A stretch of 64,000 nucleotides of DNA from Methanomicrobia archaeon (lineage in GTDB: Archaea; Halobacteriota; Bog-38; Methanoflorentales; Methanoflorentaceae), in NCBI GenBank assembly GCA_015660915.1, contig JACTTZ010000004.1:1-64000 (forward strand), in the 5' to 3' direction. A program made the translations under genes and the position numbers. Each line of letters opens with the position of its first letter. The stretch's first letter is position 1. The notes below the pieces were generated by a model. That model did no database searches, was not told where the DNA came from, and saw only the letters and a program-made list of their open reading frames with translations. Positions 41,375 through 51,608 of this stretch are shown here, one piece after another.

Positions 41375-41665
41375 CTACACGCGATGCATGTAGCGGAAGA
41401 TGTCTTCGTGCTGGGCGGTGATGCGCACCCCCTGTGCTGCGCCAATCGATTCCAGTCCTTTTTTTAACTCCTCAAAGTTTGCTGAGCCTATGTTGACGAT
41501 CATGATCATCGTGAATACCCCAGACACCACGGTCTGGCTGATGTCTTCGATGTTGGCATTGGCAGTCGCTAGCAGGCTTGTCAAGGCTGCGACGATCCCA
41601 GGATGGTCAGAGCCTGTTACCGTTATGACGATCCGCTCGTTACGCTTGGAGCTGGCCACGTTCAA
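41375..41665 (-). CDS. ACT domain protein (UPF0237 type)
   Basis: 96 aa; [37 protein letters not shown]. Confidence 0.93.
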   Translation of the reverse strand: MNVASSKRNERIVITVTGSDHPGIVAALTSLLATANANIEDISQTVVSGVFTMIMIVNIGSANFEELKKGLESIGAAQGVRITAQHEDIFRYMHRV

Positions 41666-41674
41666 TCTACCTTC

Positions 41675-43669
41675 CTACCTAATTCTAGTGCCTGAAGGTA
41701 CCTTTTGCGACGGTCGAATCAGTACTGCTCTACCCTCGTATTCAGCGGCAAGGAGCATGCCGTGAGATTCCACACCCATCAAATTCGCAGGTCGGACATT
41801 CGCAAGAACGAGGACGTCAGTGCCAATGAGTTCCTCAGGAGGGTAGTCTCTGGCAATTCCTGCGACAATCTGCCGGGTCTCATCGCCCAATTGCAACGTG
41901 ATTCGCAGGAGCTTGTCGGATTTCTTGACCGTTTCAGCCTCTACGATACGAGCGATCCGCAAATCCATCTTCTTGAAATCTTCGAGCTCGACCGTTGCTT
42001 CTGTTGCTCGAGCCTCGTTCGCGGGAGCTTTCTGAGACCCCCCCGCCATTCTCCTGCCGAGCGTTATCTCTAGTTCCACGATCTTTTTCTCATCGATCTT
42101 GGTGAACGGCAGCGCCGGCTGGCTAAGCCGCAACGGTTCAACCTCGACCGTGGCATCAGAGAAATAGGTCGACGTTAGGCCAAGCTGTGCCTGTACTCTT
42201 CTCATAGTCGACGGCATGACTGGTTCCAAAAGCACCGCTAAGGCCTTAACGAGCTGAATGCAGTTCTTGACTTCTCGCGCACATGCTGCTTTATCAGATT
42301 TTACGAGGTTCCAAAGCTCTTTAGACTGGAAATAGGCATTGCCAAAGTCTGACAAAGACATCGCCGCATCAACGAGCTTCTTAAACTCATATTCCTTTAA
42401 CGCACTCACCATCTTCTCGCGTGTCGCCGCTATGCGCTCGATTATCGCGCCGTCAACAGGGGCTTCTGGAACGCGACCGAAATTCTTGTACGCAAAAAGA
42501 AGGGTTCGATAAATGAAGTTGCCGAGTGACCCTACGAGTTCACGGTTCACTTTCTCCCCAAATACCTTCCACGAAAAATTCAGTTCCTTCGTGTGTGAGG
42601 TGTAGCCCGCGAGATAATAGCGAAGCAGATCAGGGTGGAACCCGTGGTCGAGGTAATCATCATCGACCCAGACGACGTGCCCGCGGCTTTTAGAAAAAGT
42701 CTCGCCATCGACTTTGACCATTCCTGAGGCGACAACGGCCGCGGGCGTTGTGTAGTTTGCGCCTTTCAGCAGCGCCGGCCAGAAGACGGCGTGGTGGTAG
42801 ATGATGTCCCCCCCAATAAAGTGAATTATATTCGATTCCTTCTTCCAGTAGTCTTCCCAAGTGCTCGTCGCCTCCTCGGTAAAAGAAACGTACCCGATAG
42901 GAGCGTCGACCCAGACGTAGACGACGAGATCGGTTCCCGGAAATGGCACCCCCCACGAAAGGTTCCGCGTAATACACCAGTCTTTGAGCTCATTTGTCAC
43001 CCATTCTCGCGCATAGTTGCGAGCATTAGCAGTGCCTCCGAGCGTCTCAAGATACGTCGACAAGAAGTCCTTAAACGCAGACAGTTTGAAGAAGAAATGC
43101 TTCTCTTCCCGGTATTCCGCGCTGGCTCCGCACGTTTTGCACTTCGGATCGACGACTTCTCCCGGTTCGAGATGACGCCCACACCCTTGATCGCACTCGT
43201 CGCCGCGCGCCGGCATGCCACAAAAAAGGCATACCCCCTCTACATATCGATCGGGGAGGAAGCGATCGCATTCGGGGCAGTAAGCCAGCCTAATGACCAG
43301 CGGATAAATATAGCCGTTCTCTTGAAGCGCTTTTACGATTTCCTGCGTTCTAAAGTAATTTGTAGGAGCATCAGTATTTCCATAATGGCTGAAGTCAACT
43401 GATAATGCCTTGAAAGTGTCCTTCCAGTAGCGGTGATAGTACGCGGCAAACTTCTCCGGCGTGGTCCCCTGCTGTTCAGCGTTGATGACGATCGGAGTTC
43501 CGTGCGTATCAGAACCACAAACGAAGAGCGGACTCTGCCGGAGCTTCTTGAGGCACCGGACGTAGATGTCCGCCGGGATGTACGTCCTCAGGTGACCGAT
43601 ATGGCATGGGCCATTCGCATACGGCAAGCCGCACGTAACAAGAAGCGGCCTATTCGTTACTGATGTCAT
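41675..43669 (-). CDS. metG: Methionyl-tRNA synthetase
   Basis: 664 aa; LPYANGPCHIGHLRTYIPADI; two zinc knuckles; FSKSRGHVVWVD; C-terminal tRNA-binding domain. Confidence 0.98.
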   Translation of the reverse strand: MTSVTNRPLLVTCGLPYANGPCHIGHLRTYIPADIYVRCLKKLRQSPLFVCGSDTHGTPIVINAEQQGTTPEKFAAYYHRYWKDTFKALSVDFSHYGNTDAPTNYFRTQEIVKALQENGYIYPLVIRLAYCPECDRFLPDRYVEGVCLFCGMPARGDECDQGCGRHLEPGEVVDPKCKTCGASAEYREEKHFFFKLSAFKDFLSTYLETLGGTANARNYAREWVTNELKDWCITRNLSWGVPFPGTDLVVYVWVDAPIGYVSFTEEATSTWEDYWKKESNIIHFIGGDIIYHHAVFWPALLKGANYTTPAAVVASGMVKVDGETFSKSRGHVVWVDDDYLDHGFHPDLLRYYLAGYTSHTKELNFSWKVFGEKVNRELVGSLGNFIYRTLLFAYKNFGRVPEAPVDGAIIERIAATREKMVSALKEYEFKKLVDAAMSLSDFGNAYFQSKELWNLVKSDKAACAREVKNCIQLVKALAVLLEPVMPSTMRRVQAQLGLTSTYFSDATVEVEPLRLSQPALPFTKIDEKKIVELEITLGRRMAGGSQKAPANEARATEATVELEDFKKMDLRIARIVEAETVKKSDKLLRITLQLGDETRQIVAGIARDYPPEELIGTDVLVLANVRPANLMGVESHGMLLAAEYEGRAVLIRPSQKVPSGTRIR

Positions 43670-44075
43670 TTTTTAGTCCTTGGGGCGTGATAGTACGTTA
43701 CGTATTGGCAACCACGGCAATCAGACTAGCGTACGATTGACGATGAGCCCTCCAAACCGAGGCCACTGCGAAGCATCACCTAGTTCCTCTGTTGGGATTG
43801 CGGCGCAGCGCGTCTGCAAAGGCTAGTTGCAAGTGCATTGTGGTAATGGCCCCCTATTTTAACTCTTCGAGACCACTGCGTTTACTACTTCGTTGCGACC
43901 TCAGCCAGCGAGTATTTCGCTGCACACTTCGCATTGCACGTTACAAAAAGGCATGTGTGACCGGCGTTCGGCCGCACCTCAACCGGCGCACTCGAAAAGG
44001 TTTAAGCCTTAGCAACTGGCTATCAATGTGCAAAGTATTTCGCTTGTCTATCAAGACACAGAAAGGAGGCTATTT

Positions 44076-44552
44076 ATGAGCGAAGAAGAGTCCTGTAAAG
44101 CTTGTGGTGCTCAGCTACCCCCAAATGCACAGTTCTGCATTCAATGTGGAACCGGAGTGCGTGAGGCCAGTTCCGAAGCTGGCGTAAGTGGAGAGGCATC
44201 GGTGCCACCGTCCCCGATTACGATAGACGGGGTGTTGGTAGTCAGTTCAAACTGGGTCCCAGGATACAACATCTTAGAGACACGAGGATTTATTTACGGC
44301 CTTACGGTAAGGAGCAGGGGGCTTGGAAGGAATATTACAGCTGGACTGCGTTCTATCGCAGGAGGAGAAATCCGCGAGTACGTCGAGATGATGCAACACG
44401 CGAGAGACGAAGCGCTGTACCGGCTGGTGGAGCACGCCAAATCAGTCGGGGCAAACGGCATTATCAGCGCTTATTTTGACTCGTCAGAGATCTCTGACTA
44501 TATGCAGGAGATCTTAGCATACGGAACAGCTGTGGTGATAGGGAAGAAATAA
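44076..44552 (+). CDS. Zinc-ribbon + YbjQ-family domain protein
   Basis: CKACGAQLPPNAQFCIQCG; VLVVSSNWVPGYNILETRGFIYGLTVRSRG; GANGIISAYFD. Confidence 0.85.
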   Translation: MSEEESCKACGAQLPPNAQFCIQCGTGVREASSEAGVSGEASVPPSPITIDGVLVVSSNWVPGYNILETRGFIYGLTVRSRGLGRNITAGLRSIAGGEIREYVEMMQHARDEALYRLVEHAKSVGANGIISAYFDSSEISDYMQEILAYGTAVVIGKK

Positions 44553-44760
44553 CGGCGGGCACTACCTTAAATTAATCTTCGGAAAGTGCAAGCACGTAAT
44601 GTGACGTGGGCGAGACCCCTGTAGTTTCGAACGCAACGACTTTCACGGGCAGCAGGCGAATCGAGTTAACAGCTAGCTACTGGTACGAGCTAAGCCTAAC
44701 AGCAACCTGCTGTAGTGACACGTAGAAAGAAACGAAACAAGGCAACGAGTAGTCCGGAGA

Positions 44761-45395
44761 TCATTCACCGAGAAGATCAGGTCGGACCTTGCTTAAATAA
44801 TCAACAACAAAGCCCGTCACGACCGCCTCGACGACTGCTACAATCAGGTTAAGTATTACAATTTGGATCAAGTAGGGGAGCAACGCGACGCCGTGTAGTT
44901 CAATTCCTTGGATGCCTGCAACTACTAAAACGACAAGAAAAACGACGTTGCCGACGAGCAGTCCTGAGATCGCAGCGACTGCGCCTCTCGTGAACATCTC
45001 AAGTCGGCCTCTTGTCATTCTAAAGACATAGAAAGCTACCGCGATCTCACTCATGTTTCACAATTGTGTTAGCCCCTACGAGCCCCCATCCTCCGACCGA
45101 CGGCGGCGCTTAAGAGGTTCACAATGAAGATGACTAGCGATCCGATGCCCGGCCCTACTAAGATTCCTATCAGCGGAGTGAGGGTCATGTGAACCCCGCC
45201 TGCAAATGGGATATTGATTTGGAAGACTGCAAAAGAGACCGCTGCAAGCATCCCTGCGATAGCTAGCCGCTGAATTGCAATCGTGCGCCTTCTCGTTGCG
45301 ACGAGGGCAACGACAAGCAAAGCAAGAGCTAGCAACCACCAAAATAAGACCCATTGGATAGGGAGAACGCCGTCCGGAAGATGAATGTGTGCCAT
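44761..45395 (-). pseudogene. cbiM: CbiM-like cobalt/nickel ECF transporter component, split into two ORFs by two indels
   Basis: MAHIHLPDGVLPIQWVLFWW ... HMTLTPLIGILVGPGIGSLVIFIVNLLSAAVG | (frame 2) GGWGLVGANTIV | (frame 3) NMSEIAVAFYVFRMTRG ... . Confidence 0.82.
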
Positions 45396-45504
45396 TGCAA
45401 CGATCGGCCAAATCTAACGAACCACTAGCTCAATTTGTACAAGTAGCATTCTGTATTACGGTGGCCGATGTTTGGTGTCCGACGAAACCCCAGAGGTCCG
45501 TTGA

Positions 45505-47547
45505 TCACAGCCCGGGTAAAACTGTATCGAACGCCAAAGCACCGTGATTTTCTAAATCCATCGGTTCCATATTCAGCGTTCCAAATCGATGATATGGCCG
45601 TTCGTAAATGATGACTGGATTGGCAAGTGCCCTTTCGCCCCTCCCGAAAAGCGATATTCGTGCGTAACTGCGGGTTGCCTCATCCAAGGGATGATCGCCT
45701 TCCGCCTCGTCAAAAAGCCGATCTATGTCCCCTCGAGATCGAGGGTAGTGCATTTTATACCACTCTCGGGCAAGATCAAGCTGATTAACTTTTTTTTCGG
45801 ATGTTGTGCCCCTCACCATTATTTGTTTTGATTGGAGCGTTAGCGTGTAATCGGCGGCTGGTAATCCCCCCTCGTTGTTATGAAAAAGCGCTGTGTTTGC
45901 TTCATCTTTTTCGAATTGCGCTTCTCCCGCTGTCACACTTCTCGAAAAGGTCGCTATTATACCCACTGCAGGATCTTGCATCTGGCGTTTCAAGCGTTCG
46001 AATTGTGAGTTTTCGTAGAAAGGGACTCTTTTCCGAACAGAGTCCACGGGTTTCCCGCTATCGGACGACGGAAACGGCAACTGATCAAAGATTAGCAATA
46101 TCGGCCGATCATTATCCGCGCCAACTCGATCCTGCGCGGTGCGCACGGCACTTCTCACGTCTGCAACGGTCATTTCTGAATCTGCCTCGATGACCATAAG
46201 ATGGCGGGCTATTCGCCGGCTCAATCGTTCTCCTGCTTCAACCACACGCCTCAATATCGTTGCATCCGTCTCCGAGTCAAAGCCATTTTCGCGATACCGG
46301 GAGAGCTCCTCCCTATCGAAGCCGCAGTGTCGTGCTAGCGCGCGCTCCGTAAAGTCGTCCTTGCTTATTTCGCGACTCACGAATAATGTGGGGAAACAAC
46401 GTTGTGCGGCAAAGTCAGCACACCACGCACTGAAGTCCGTGGCCTCCGCGGCGGACGATGCATTGACTACGTATAACTTGCCTGGCTTCCAACCGCCTCC
46501 CAAAGAAGCGTTTAGCCACTCTGAGCGGGTAGGTATGACGCCGCACCTCTTAGAGAAAAGGTTCGTCATAAAGTCATCGAGATCTTGCTCAAAGAGGTGA
46601 TTTTTGTCGCATGCCGTGATCGACAAGGTGCTTAATTGCTGCCCGAGAGTTCTCAAGACGATATCAAGTGGAAGCGCGCTCGATGCCAATGCGATCTCTG
46701 CTTGACGGACGAGCTTTTGAGCTCGCAGCCGTGCTCCACGCGCCTCAATGATGCTCAAATACTCGATAAATCGGCCGTGCCGGCACGATGGGTGGCTTTT
46801 CAGCCGCTGCACGTATCGTTCTATCTCATCCACGTGCGGTCGCATTTCAGGGCTTCGAGAGAGGCTGGCCAAAATCGTGTTGCATCGAATCGGTCGGTCG
46901 TGATAGGCGAGGTAACGACATACGTGCCAGAGCACGCGATTGAGCGGCAAACAAGTGCCATCTCCGCATCTATACTCATCGACAAACCCCTCAGAACGGA
47001 GCCCCCGCCTTAGCCCTTCGCTGATACGCTCCGGATTGTTGAACAAATATGTGAGGGCATCCTTCTCCATCTGGGCCTCACCACTTTGGTGACTCGATTC
47101 GCCACACGGCTCTGGATAATAGTACTCACAGCTCCAGCCAGTGCACGCCCCACGCTCTCGGAGTTTCTTGCTGGACCAAATTTCCTCACAGCTCCAATGG
47201 TTCGCTTTAGGGTTATCTCGAGTTTGTGAAAGGCATTCCGCAAACTTCTGAACGTCACGTGCCCCCCGCACGCCACCCAAAGAGACGGCGTGCTTTGTCA
47301 TCGTCTGTGCCATTTTTATTCCTTGCACGTCGTTCAGCCCTTTCGTCACCACATACCGTACGAGGAGTGCGTGCGCCTTATCGTACGCCATATCAGAAGG
47401 CATACCGTAACGCAAAAGGTAACGGATACACGGCGGATGACGAATCCTTTTGCGAAAAGACTCCTGAAGCGGAAGTCCCATTTCTTCACTGGACACGTTT
47501 CTCACATCCTCGATCGCTAACGCACTCTCGAGCACGTACGACGCCAA
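45505..47547 (-). CDS. Putative primase-helicase-like protein: Cys-rich (Fe-S primase-like) N-terminus, DnaB-N-like middle, DnaB/RecA-like C-terminal core with degenerate Walker A
   Basis: 680 aa; HPPCIRYLLRYGMPS ... HWSCEEIWSSKKLRERGACTGWSCEYYYPEPCG; YLFNNPERISEGL; GGGWKPGKLYVVNASSAAEATDFSAWCADFAAQRCFPTLFVSREISKDDFTERALA; PILLIFDQLPF. Confidence 0.6.
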   Translation of the reverse strand: MASYVLESALAIEDVRNVSSEEMGLPLQESFRKRIRHPPCIRYLLRYGMPSDMAYDKAHALLVRYVVTKGLNDVQGIKMAQTMTKHAVSLGGVRGARDVQKFAECLSQTRDNPKANHWSCEEIWSSKKLRERGACTGWSCEYYYPEPCGESSHQSGEAQMEKDALTYLFNNPERISEGLRRGLRSEGFVDEYRCGDGTCLPLNRVLWHVCRYLAYHDRPIRCNTILASLSRSPEMRPHVDEIERYVQRLKSHPSCRHGRFIEYLSIIEARGARLRAQKLVRQAEIALASSALPLDIVLRTLGQQLSTLSITACDKNHLFEQDLDDFMTNLFSKRCGVIPTRSEWLNASLGGGWKPGKLYVVNASSAAEATDFSAWCADFAAQRCFPTLFVSREISKDDFTERALARHCGFDREELSRYRENGFDSETDATILRRVVEAGERLSRRIARHLMVIEADSEMTVADVRSAVRTAQDRVGADNDRPILLIFDQLPFPSSDSGKPVDSVRKRVPFYENSQFERLKRQMQDPAVGIIATFSRSVTAGEAQFEKDEANTALFHNNEGGLPAADYTLTLQSKQIMVRGTTSEKKVNQLDLAREWYKMHYPRSRGDIDRLFDEAEGDHPLDEATRSYARISLFGRGERALANPVIIYERPYHRFGTLNMEPMDLENHGALAFDTVLPGL

Positions 47548-47917
47548 CGGCGACTATCCACGAATCATCTCGTGCTACGTACAGCTACGACGAGTTCTTG
47601 CTCTTTTTAGTGGGTCGTATAGCTTACCTAAGCGATCAGCGAAAGTGTCCGGCAACTAAACAAAAGAACCACGTTTTTTCCGTAGGTTGACCCCCGCACA
47701 AATCGGCGAACGTTCTTCTGGCGGCTCAAAGTCATTTCGGCTCCTAACAACTGCGCAAAACCTGCCGCGTCTCCCCGCCCCCTTCACTCCGGATACTCTT
47801 TTGGAAACGCGTGCGCCAGACAACTTTCCTCAGCTGCGTCCAGACGCAAACCTGCGTCTAAACAGCGAACAATGAAATTATTTAAATAGGCCCAAACACC
47901 TAAAATAACGTGGTTTA

Positions 47918-48661
47918 ATGAGGGAGTCCTACGACAGCTCAGCCCCATACGGGAGACTTGACCAAGACGACTCGGTGCTCGGTCTTTCAGATCTTGCGAG
48001 CTTGCCCGCTTTTATCTACCTTCTGTTCTTTCTTTTTGTACTGGTCGTGTACAGCGCCAATCCTCTCGATCCCCAAGCATTTGGATTCTACAAGCTCTCC
48101 GTCTTCTTTAAAATCGTGTCGTTCTTCGGCATCTTTTTTGTTCCGACGTTACTGATCTATTTCGCTCTCGATCTTACAAGGAACGTCGCGCACACGTTTA
48201 TCGTGCTGCTATATCCAGTGCTCGCACTCGGCGGAGTGATCATTCTCAACGTAGCAGATTTGCCGCTTCTGGCAGCGCTGAGCGGATTTGTCCTCTTTGC
48301 ATTCTATTTTCTCCTCGGGTTGAGCTATTCCGCGACCGAACGACGGCGACGCACCGCGCGCGCCCGGCGCGTTGTCCGTCCGAGTCCCGTTACGCGAGCG
48401 CCTCTCCAGATGCCGCCACAACAACGGCTGCAGGATGAGCGCGCTGCTATTCACAGACCGCGCGCGTCACAATATGTGCCACCGAGCCGTCCTCAAGAAT
48501 TCAGACGGGAGAGCCGGCCTCAATATGGGACTTCTGATGGATTTCTATCTCGGCTCGATCGATTTCTCGATCGATACGACTATGTCGAGGGCGAGGCAGT
48601 GAGAAAGGGTTCGAGGCGCGATGTGAAATACCCAAGGGATCGGCGGCGAGGCGGGCGATAA
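47918..48661 (+). CDS. Integral membrane protein with basic cytoplasmic tail, unknown function
   Basis: 247 aa; about four TM segments then Arg-rich C-terminus. Confidence 0.75.
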   Translation: MRESYDSSAPYGRLDQDDSVLGLSDLASLPAFIYLLFFLFVLVVYSANPLDPQAFGFYKLSVFFKIVSFFGIFFVPTLLIYFALDLTRNVAHTFIVLLYPVLALGGVIILNVADLPLLAALSGFVLFAFYFLLGLSYSATERRRRTARARRVVRPSPVTRAPLQMPPQQRLQDERAAIHRPRASQYVPPSRPQEFRRESRPQYGTSDGFLSRLDRFLDRYDYVEGEAVRKGSRRDVKYPRDRRRGGR

Positions 48662-48689
48662 GCCTCAGCAGGGACTCTCGTTTCTTAGC

Positions 48690-50516
48690 TTACGACGCAA
48701 TTGCGGCCATGACGATGCGATGGATAACCTCCGCCAGTGGGAGCATCATCCCGGGACGGGGAACGCCTATGGGGGTCTTTTGCCACACCCAGGACGCGAT
48801 AACCAGCCAATATGAAGACACGAACGTGGCAAATCCGACGAGGATCGCCAGCTCTTTCACTCGTTTCCTGTAGCCAACGAAGTACGGCACAAAGAGGGCC
48901 ATCAGGACTGCAGTTACGACTCCGAGCGTCCCAATAAACGGGAAACTCAACTCGCTTATCAGACCGCTTATCGCTGGCGCGGATAGCGCGGCATACCCGA
49001 GCACTGCGCCAACGAAGATAATCCAGGCAGCGGCAAACGCGCGACCGATACGTGCCTCATATACGAGAACTTCACGGATGCTCGCGAGCGTAAAGAAGAC
49101 GAGGGGGATATAGAGGGGCAAAAAGAACCGCATATCAAGGCCAAATCCTTGCTCTTGGAACGGTGCGTAGATTATGAGGTGCGCGATTATATAAATGAAA
49201 AATGTGACGGCGATCGCGCGTTTCTTATCTATCCTCAGGCGCACCACATTCCTCTTGTATCTTGCGAGCTTTTGCGCGACGTACGGGACTGCAGCAAAGA
49301 GGGGAATTATCAAAAGGGGACATATCTGGAATATGGCGAGCGTCACCGGCATGTTAACGTAAAACAGCACGTGATAGAGGTGCTCTGGCCAGCTTGGAAT
49401 CGTTTGCCAATTCCACGTGGCAAAAAAGAGCGTTGGGAGCCGTTGGATCGTGGTGAAGAATGCTGAGCCGGTATTTGCAGTGCCGCTCGACGTTTGCTGA
49501 GCGATATCAGGGTGCGCACTCAGGTAGACCGGCGACAGGAAGGGGTTGCCAAACAGCAAGTAGTTATTGATAAAGTACGGGATCATCCCGAGCAGGACCG
49601 TTACCGCGGCCGTGATTAACGCTCTGATCCTCCCTTTTGACGTGAACAAATCCGTCAAAATGATCGCTATGAGGAGTGGAACCGCGTCAAACACCCGTAC
49701 CCAAAAACTCACGCCGACGAGAACGTAAGAAAGATAGCGGTAACGCTTCCGTCCGTCCTGAAGATACGTGTAGAGGCTCCAAATGCTCGCCACGATCAGC
49801 AACACTGACGCGGTGTGATCCTTCGCCGAAACCGCCCAGAATGTGAGCGGCGTGGCTATGAGTATAAACGCTGCCCCGAACGCGGCAACGCGGCCGTCGG
49901 CGAAGTATCGCGTGAAGATGCGCAGTGAAAGGAGCACGATGGTCGACATTGCTAAGATATTGAACAGTTGGATAGCCATGAGAGCGCCCCACTGGTCGAA
50001 GACAAGCGGCGGCAGCCGCGTCGCAACGTAGCCGTTGATAATGAGCAGGACAAGCGCGACTAGCGCGCCGAGGTTGCGGCCCAGTCGTGGCCTGCCCCAA
50101 AGCCTTCCCAAGAGCAAGCTGACCATGAATATGCTAAGCGACCACACACAAGCGAAGAAGAGCCTGATCCCAACGGTGACGCTAATGAGGTATAAGAGGG
50201 CGTAAAACGGCGCTGCAAAGACAGCGATGGCGTGCGTATAGAAGCCATACATGTGGCCTTGAAAGGTAAATCCGAGGATCGGAGCCGACGATCCGAAACT
50301 GAGGCCCTCGTAGAGCCTCGTCGGCGTCGTTTGTATCGAAAGAGCGCCGTGTGCGAGATTGTAGAGCTGTGCCGCGAGCGTGACCTCGTCATTAATGAAG
50401 ATGTTGACGTTCCAGATCGCGATGCAAATAGCGATGGACGCATAGAAGAGTAGCGCAGCCGTATCGTTAGGCAAAACGCATCTGTAGAAGCTCCGGAGCT
50501 TGGTGAGGTTCATCAC
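48690..50516 (-). CDS. Multi-pass membrane protein, GT39/GT-C-like glycosyltransferase
   Basis: 608 aa, more than ten hydrophobic segments; immediately downstream of a GT4 gene. Confidence 0.65.
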   Translation of the reverse strand: MMNLTKLRSFYRCVLPNDTAALLFYASIAICIAIWNVNIFINDEVTLAAQLYNLAHGALSIQTTPTRLYEGLSFGSSAPILGFTFQGHMYGFYTHAIAVFAAPFYALLYLISVTVGIRLFFACVWSLSIFMVSLLLGRLWGRPRLGRNLGALVALVLLIINGYVATRLPPLVFDQWGALMAIQLFNILAMSTIVLLSLRIFTRYFADGRVAAFGAAFILIATPLTFWAVSAKDHTASVLLIVASIWSLYTYLQDGRKRYRYLSYVLVGVSFWVRVFDAVPLLIAIILTDLFTSKGRIRALITAAVTVLLGMIPYFINNYLLFGNPFLSPVYLSAHPDIAQQTSSGTANTGSAFFTTIQRLPTLFFATWNWQTIPSWPEHLYHVLFYVNMPVTLAIFQICPLLIIPLFAAVPYVAQKLARYKRNVVRLRIDKKRAIAVTFFIYIIAHLIIYAPFQEQGFGLDMRFFLPLYIPLVFFTLASIREVLVYEARIGRAFAAAWIIFVGAVLGYAALSAPAISGLISELSFPFIGTLGVVTAVLMALFVPYFVGYRKRVKELAILVGFATFVSSYWLVIASWVWQKTPIGVPRPGMMLPLAEVIHRIVMAAIAS

Positions 50517-51548
50517 TTAGATAGCCGAGCGCTTGGCTTCACGTTCCATGATCGTATCGTAGACTTTGACGTACCCGTCTACCATACGATCCACGTCAAA
50601 GTGCTGTGCGCGTCTCCTGCAGTTCTGCCTTCGAATGCCGCGAACCTGCCCCACTTTTTCGACAGCTTCGTTCAGGCTCTCAACGATAAATCCGGTCTCG
50701 CCGTCAACGAGTATCTCTGCGACGCTTCCTTTGTTTGTAGCGATGACGGGCGTGCCACACGCGAGAGACTCCACGAGGGTGAGGCCGAACGGTTCCGCAA
50801 ACGAAATCAGGTGCAAGCTGCAATACGCATGCTTAAAAAGCTCGTTTCTCGTTTCTTCGTTTACCATTCCGAGATACTGTATCTGCTCCCCGTCAATCTC
50901 AGGCTTAACGCACTTTTCGAAGTAGGCGCGATGTTCGCTGGCAACGAGTCCTGCAATCTTGAGCGTCATACCGGTTTTCTTTGCCACCTCAATCGCTCGA
51001 TGGGTGCCCTTGTCAAAAGATATGCGCCCGAAGAAGAGGAGATAATCATCTGGAGCGTCGCTATAGTCGAAGGAGTCGACGTCGATCCCGTTGTACACGG
51101 TGGCCACGTAGTTTAAGCCTTCAGCTCGGTCGGCGTCGCTGATGGACACGTAGTAACTATCCCTGTACTTTCTGTACACGGGAAGAATGCGTTCCGAAGA
51201 GAATCCGTGTATGGTCGTTAAAAGGGGGGTTGCCGTGAGTCGTGAAAACGTCAACGGATAGAAGTCATAGTGACTGTGAAGGATGTCAAATTCACGCGCT
51301 TTTTCAAAAGCGTTTGAGATATGGAGCCATTGACAGACGCCAGCGTCAAGTGATTCATCCTCATAGAAGCCGTGCGGACACACCCACTCAAGCTTCGCCT
51401 TCGTTATGGAATCGCCGGTTGCAAAGAGTGTAACGTCGTAACCTCGCTCGACCAGACCCTCAGTGAGGTGATAAACAACGGTTTCCCAGGGCCCGTAGTG
51501 GCGTGGCGGGGTCCTCCACGATATGGTCCCCAACACCCCTATCTTCAA
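50517..51548 (-). CDS. Glycosyltransferase family 4
   Basis: 343 aa; RTPPRHYGPWETVVYHLTEGLVERGYDVTLFATGDS; FAEPFGLTLVESLACGTPVIATNKGSVAEIL. Confidence 0.93.
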   Translation of the reverse strand: MKIGVLGTISWRTPPRHYGPWETVVYHLTEGLVERGYDVTLFATGDSITKAKLEWVCPHGFYEDESLDAGVCQWLHISNAFEKAREFDILHSHYDFYPLTFSRLTATPLLTTIHGFSSERILPVYRKYRDSYYVSISDADRAEGLNYVATVYNGIDVDSFDYSDAPDDYLLFFGRISFDKGTHRAIEVAKKTGMTLKIAGLVASEHRAYFEKCVKPEIDGEQIQYLGMVNEETRNELFKHAYCSLHLISFAEPFGLTLVESLACGTPVIATNKGSVAEILVDGETGFIVESLNEAVEKVGQVRGIRRQNCRRRAQHFDVDRMVDGYVKVYDTIMEREAKRSAI

Positions 51549-51608
51549 TCGATCATTCCCCTGAGAACGTTCTCTACTAGATGCCGCCTCGCCCCAACCG
51601 AACCTCAG

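Noticed and set aside
42791-43402. 203-aa plus-strand ORF
   Set aside because: Antisense to metG.
46139-46600. 153-aa plus-strand ORF
   Set aside because: Antisense to the primase-helicase-like gene.
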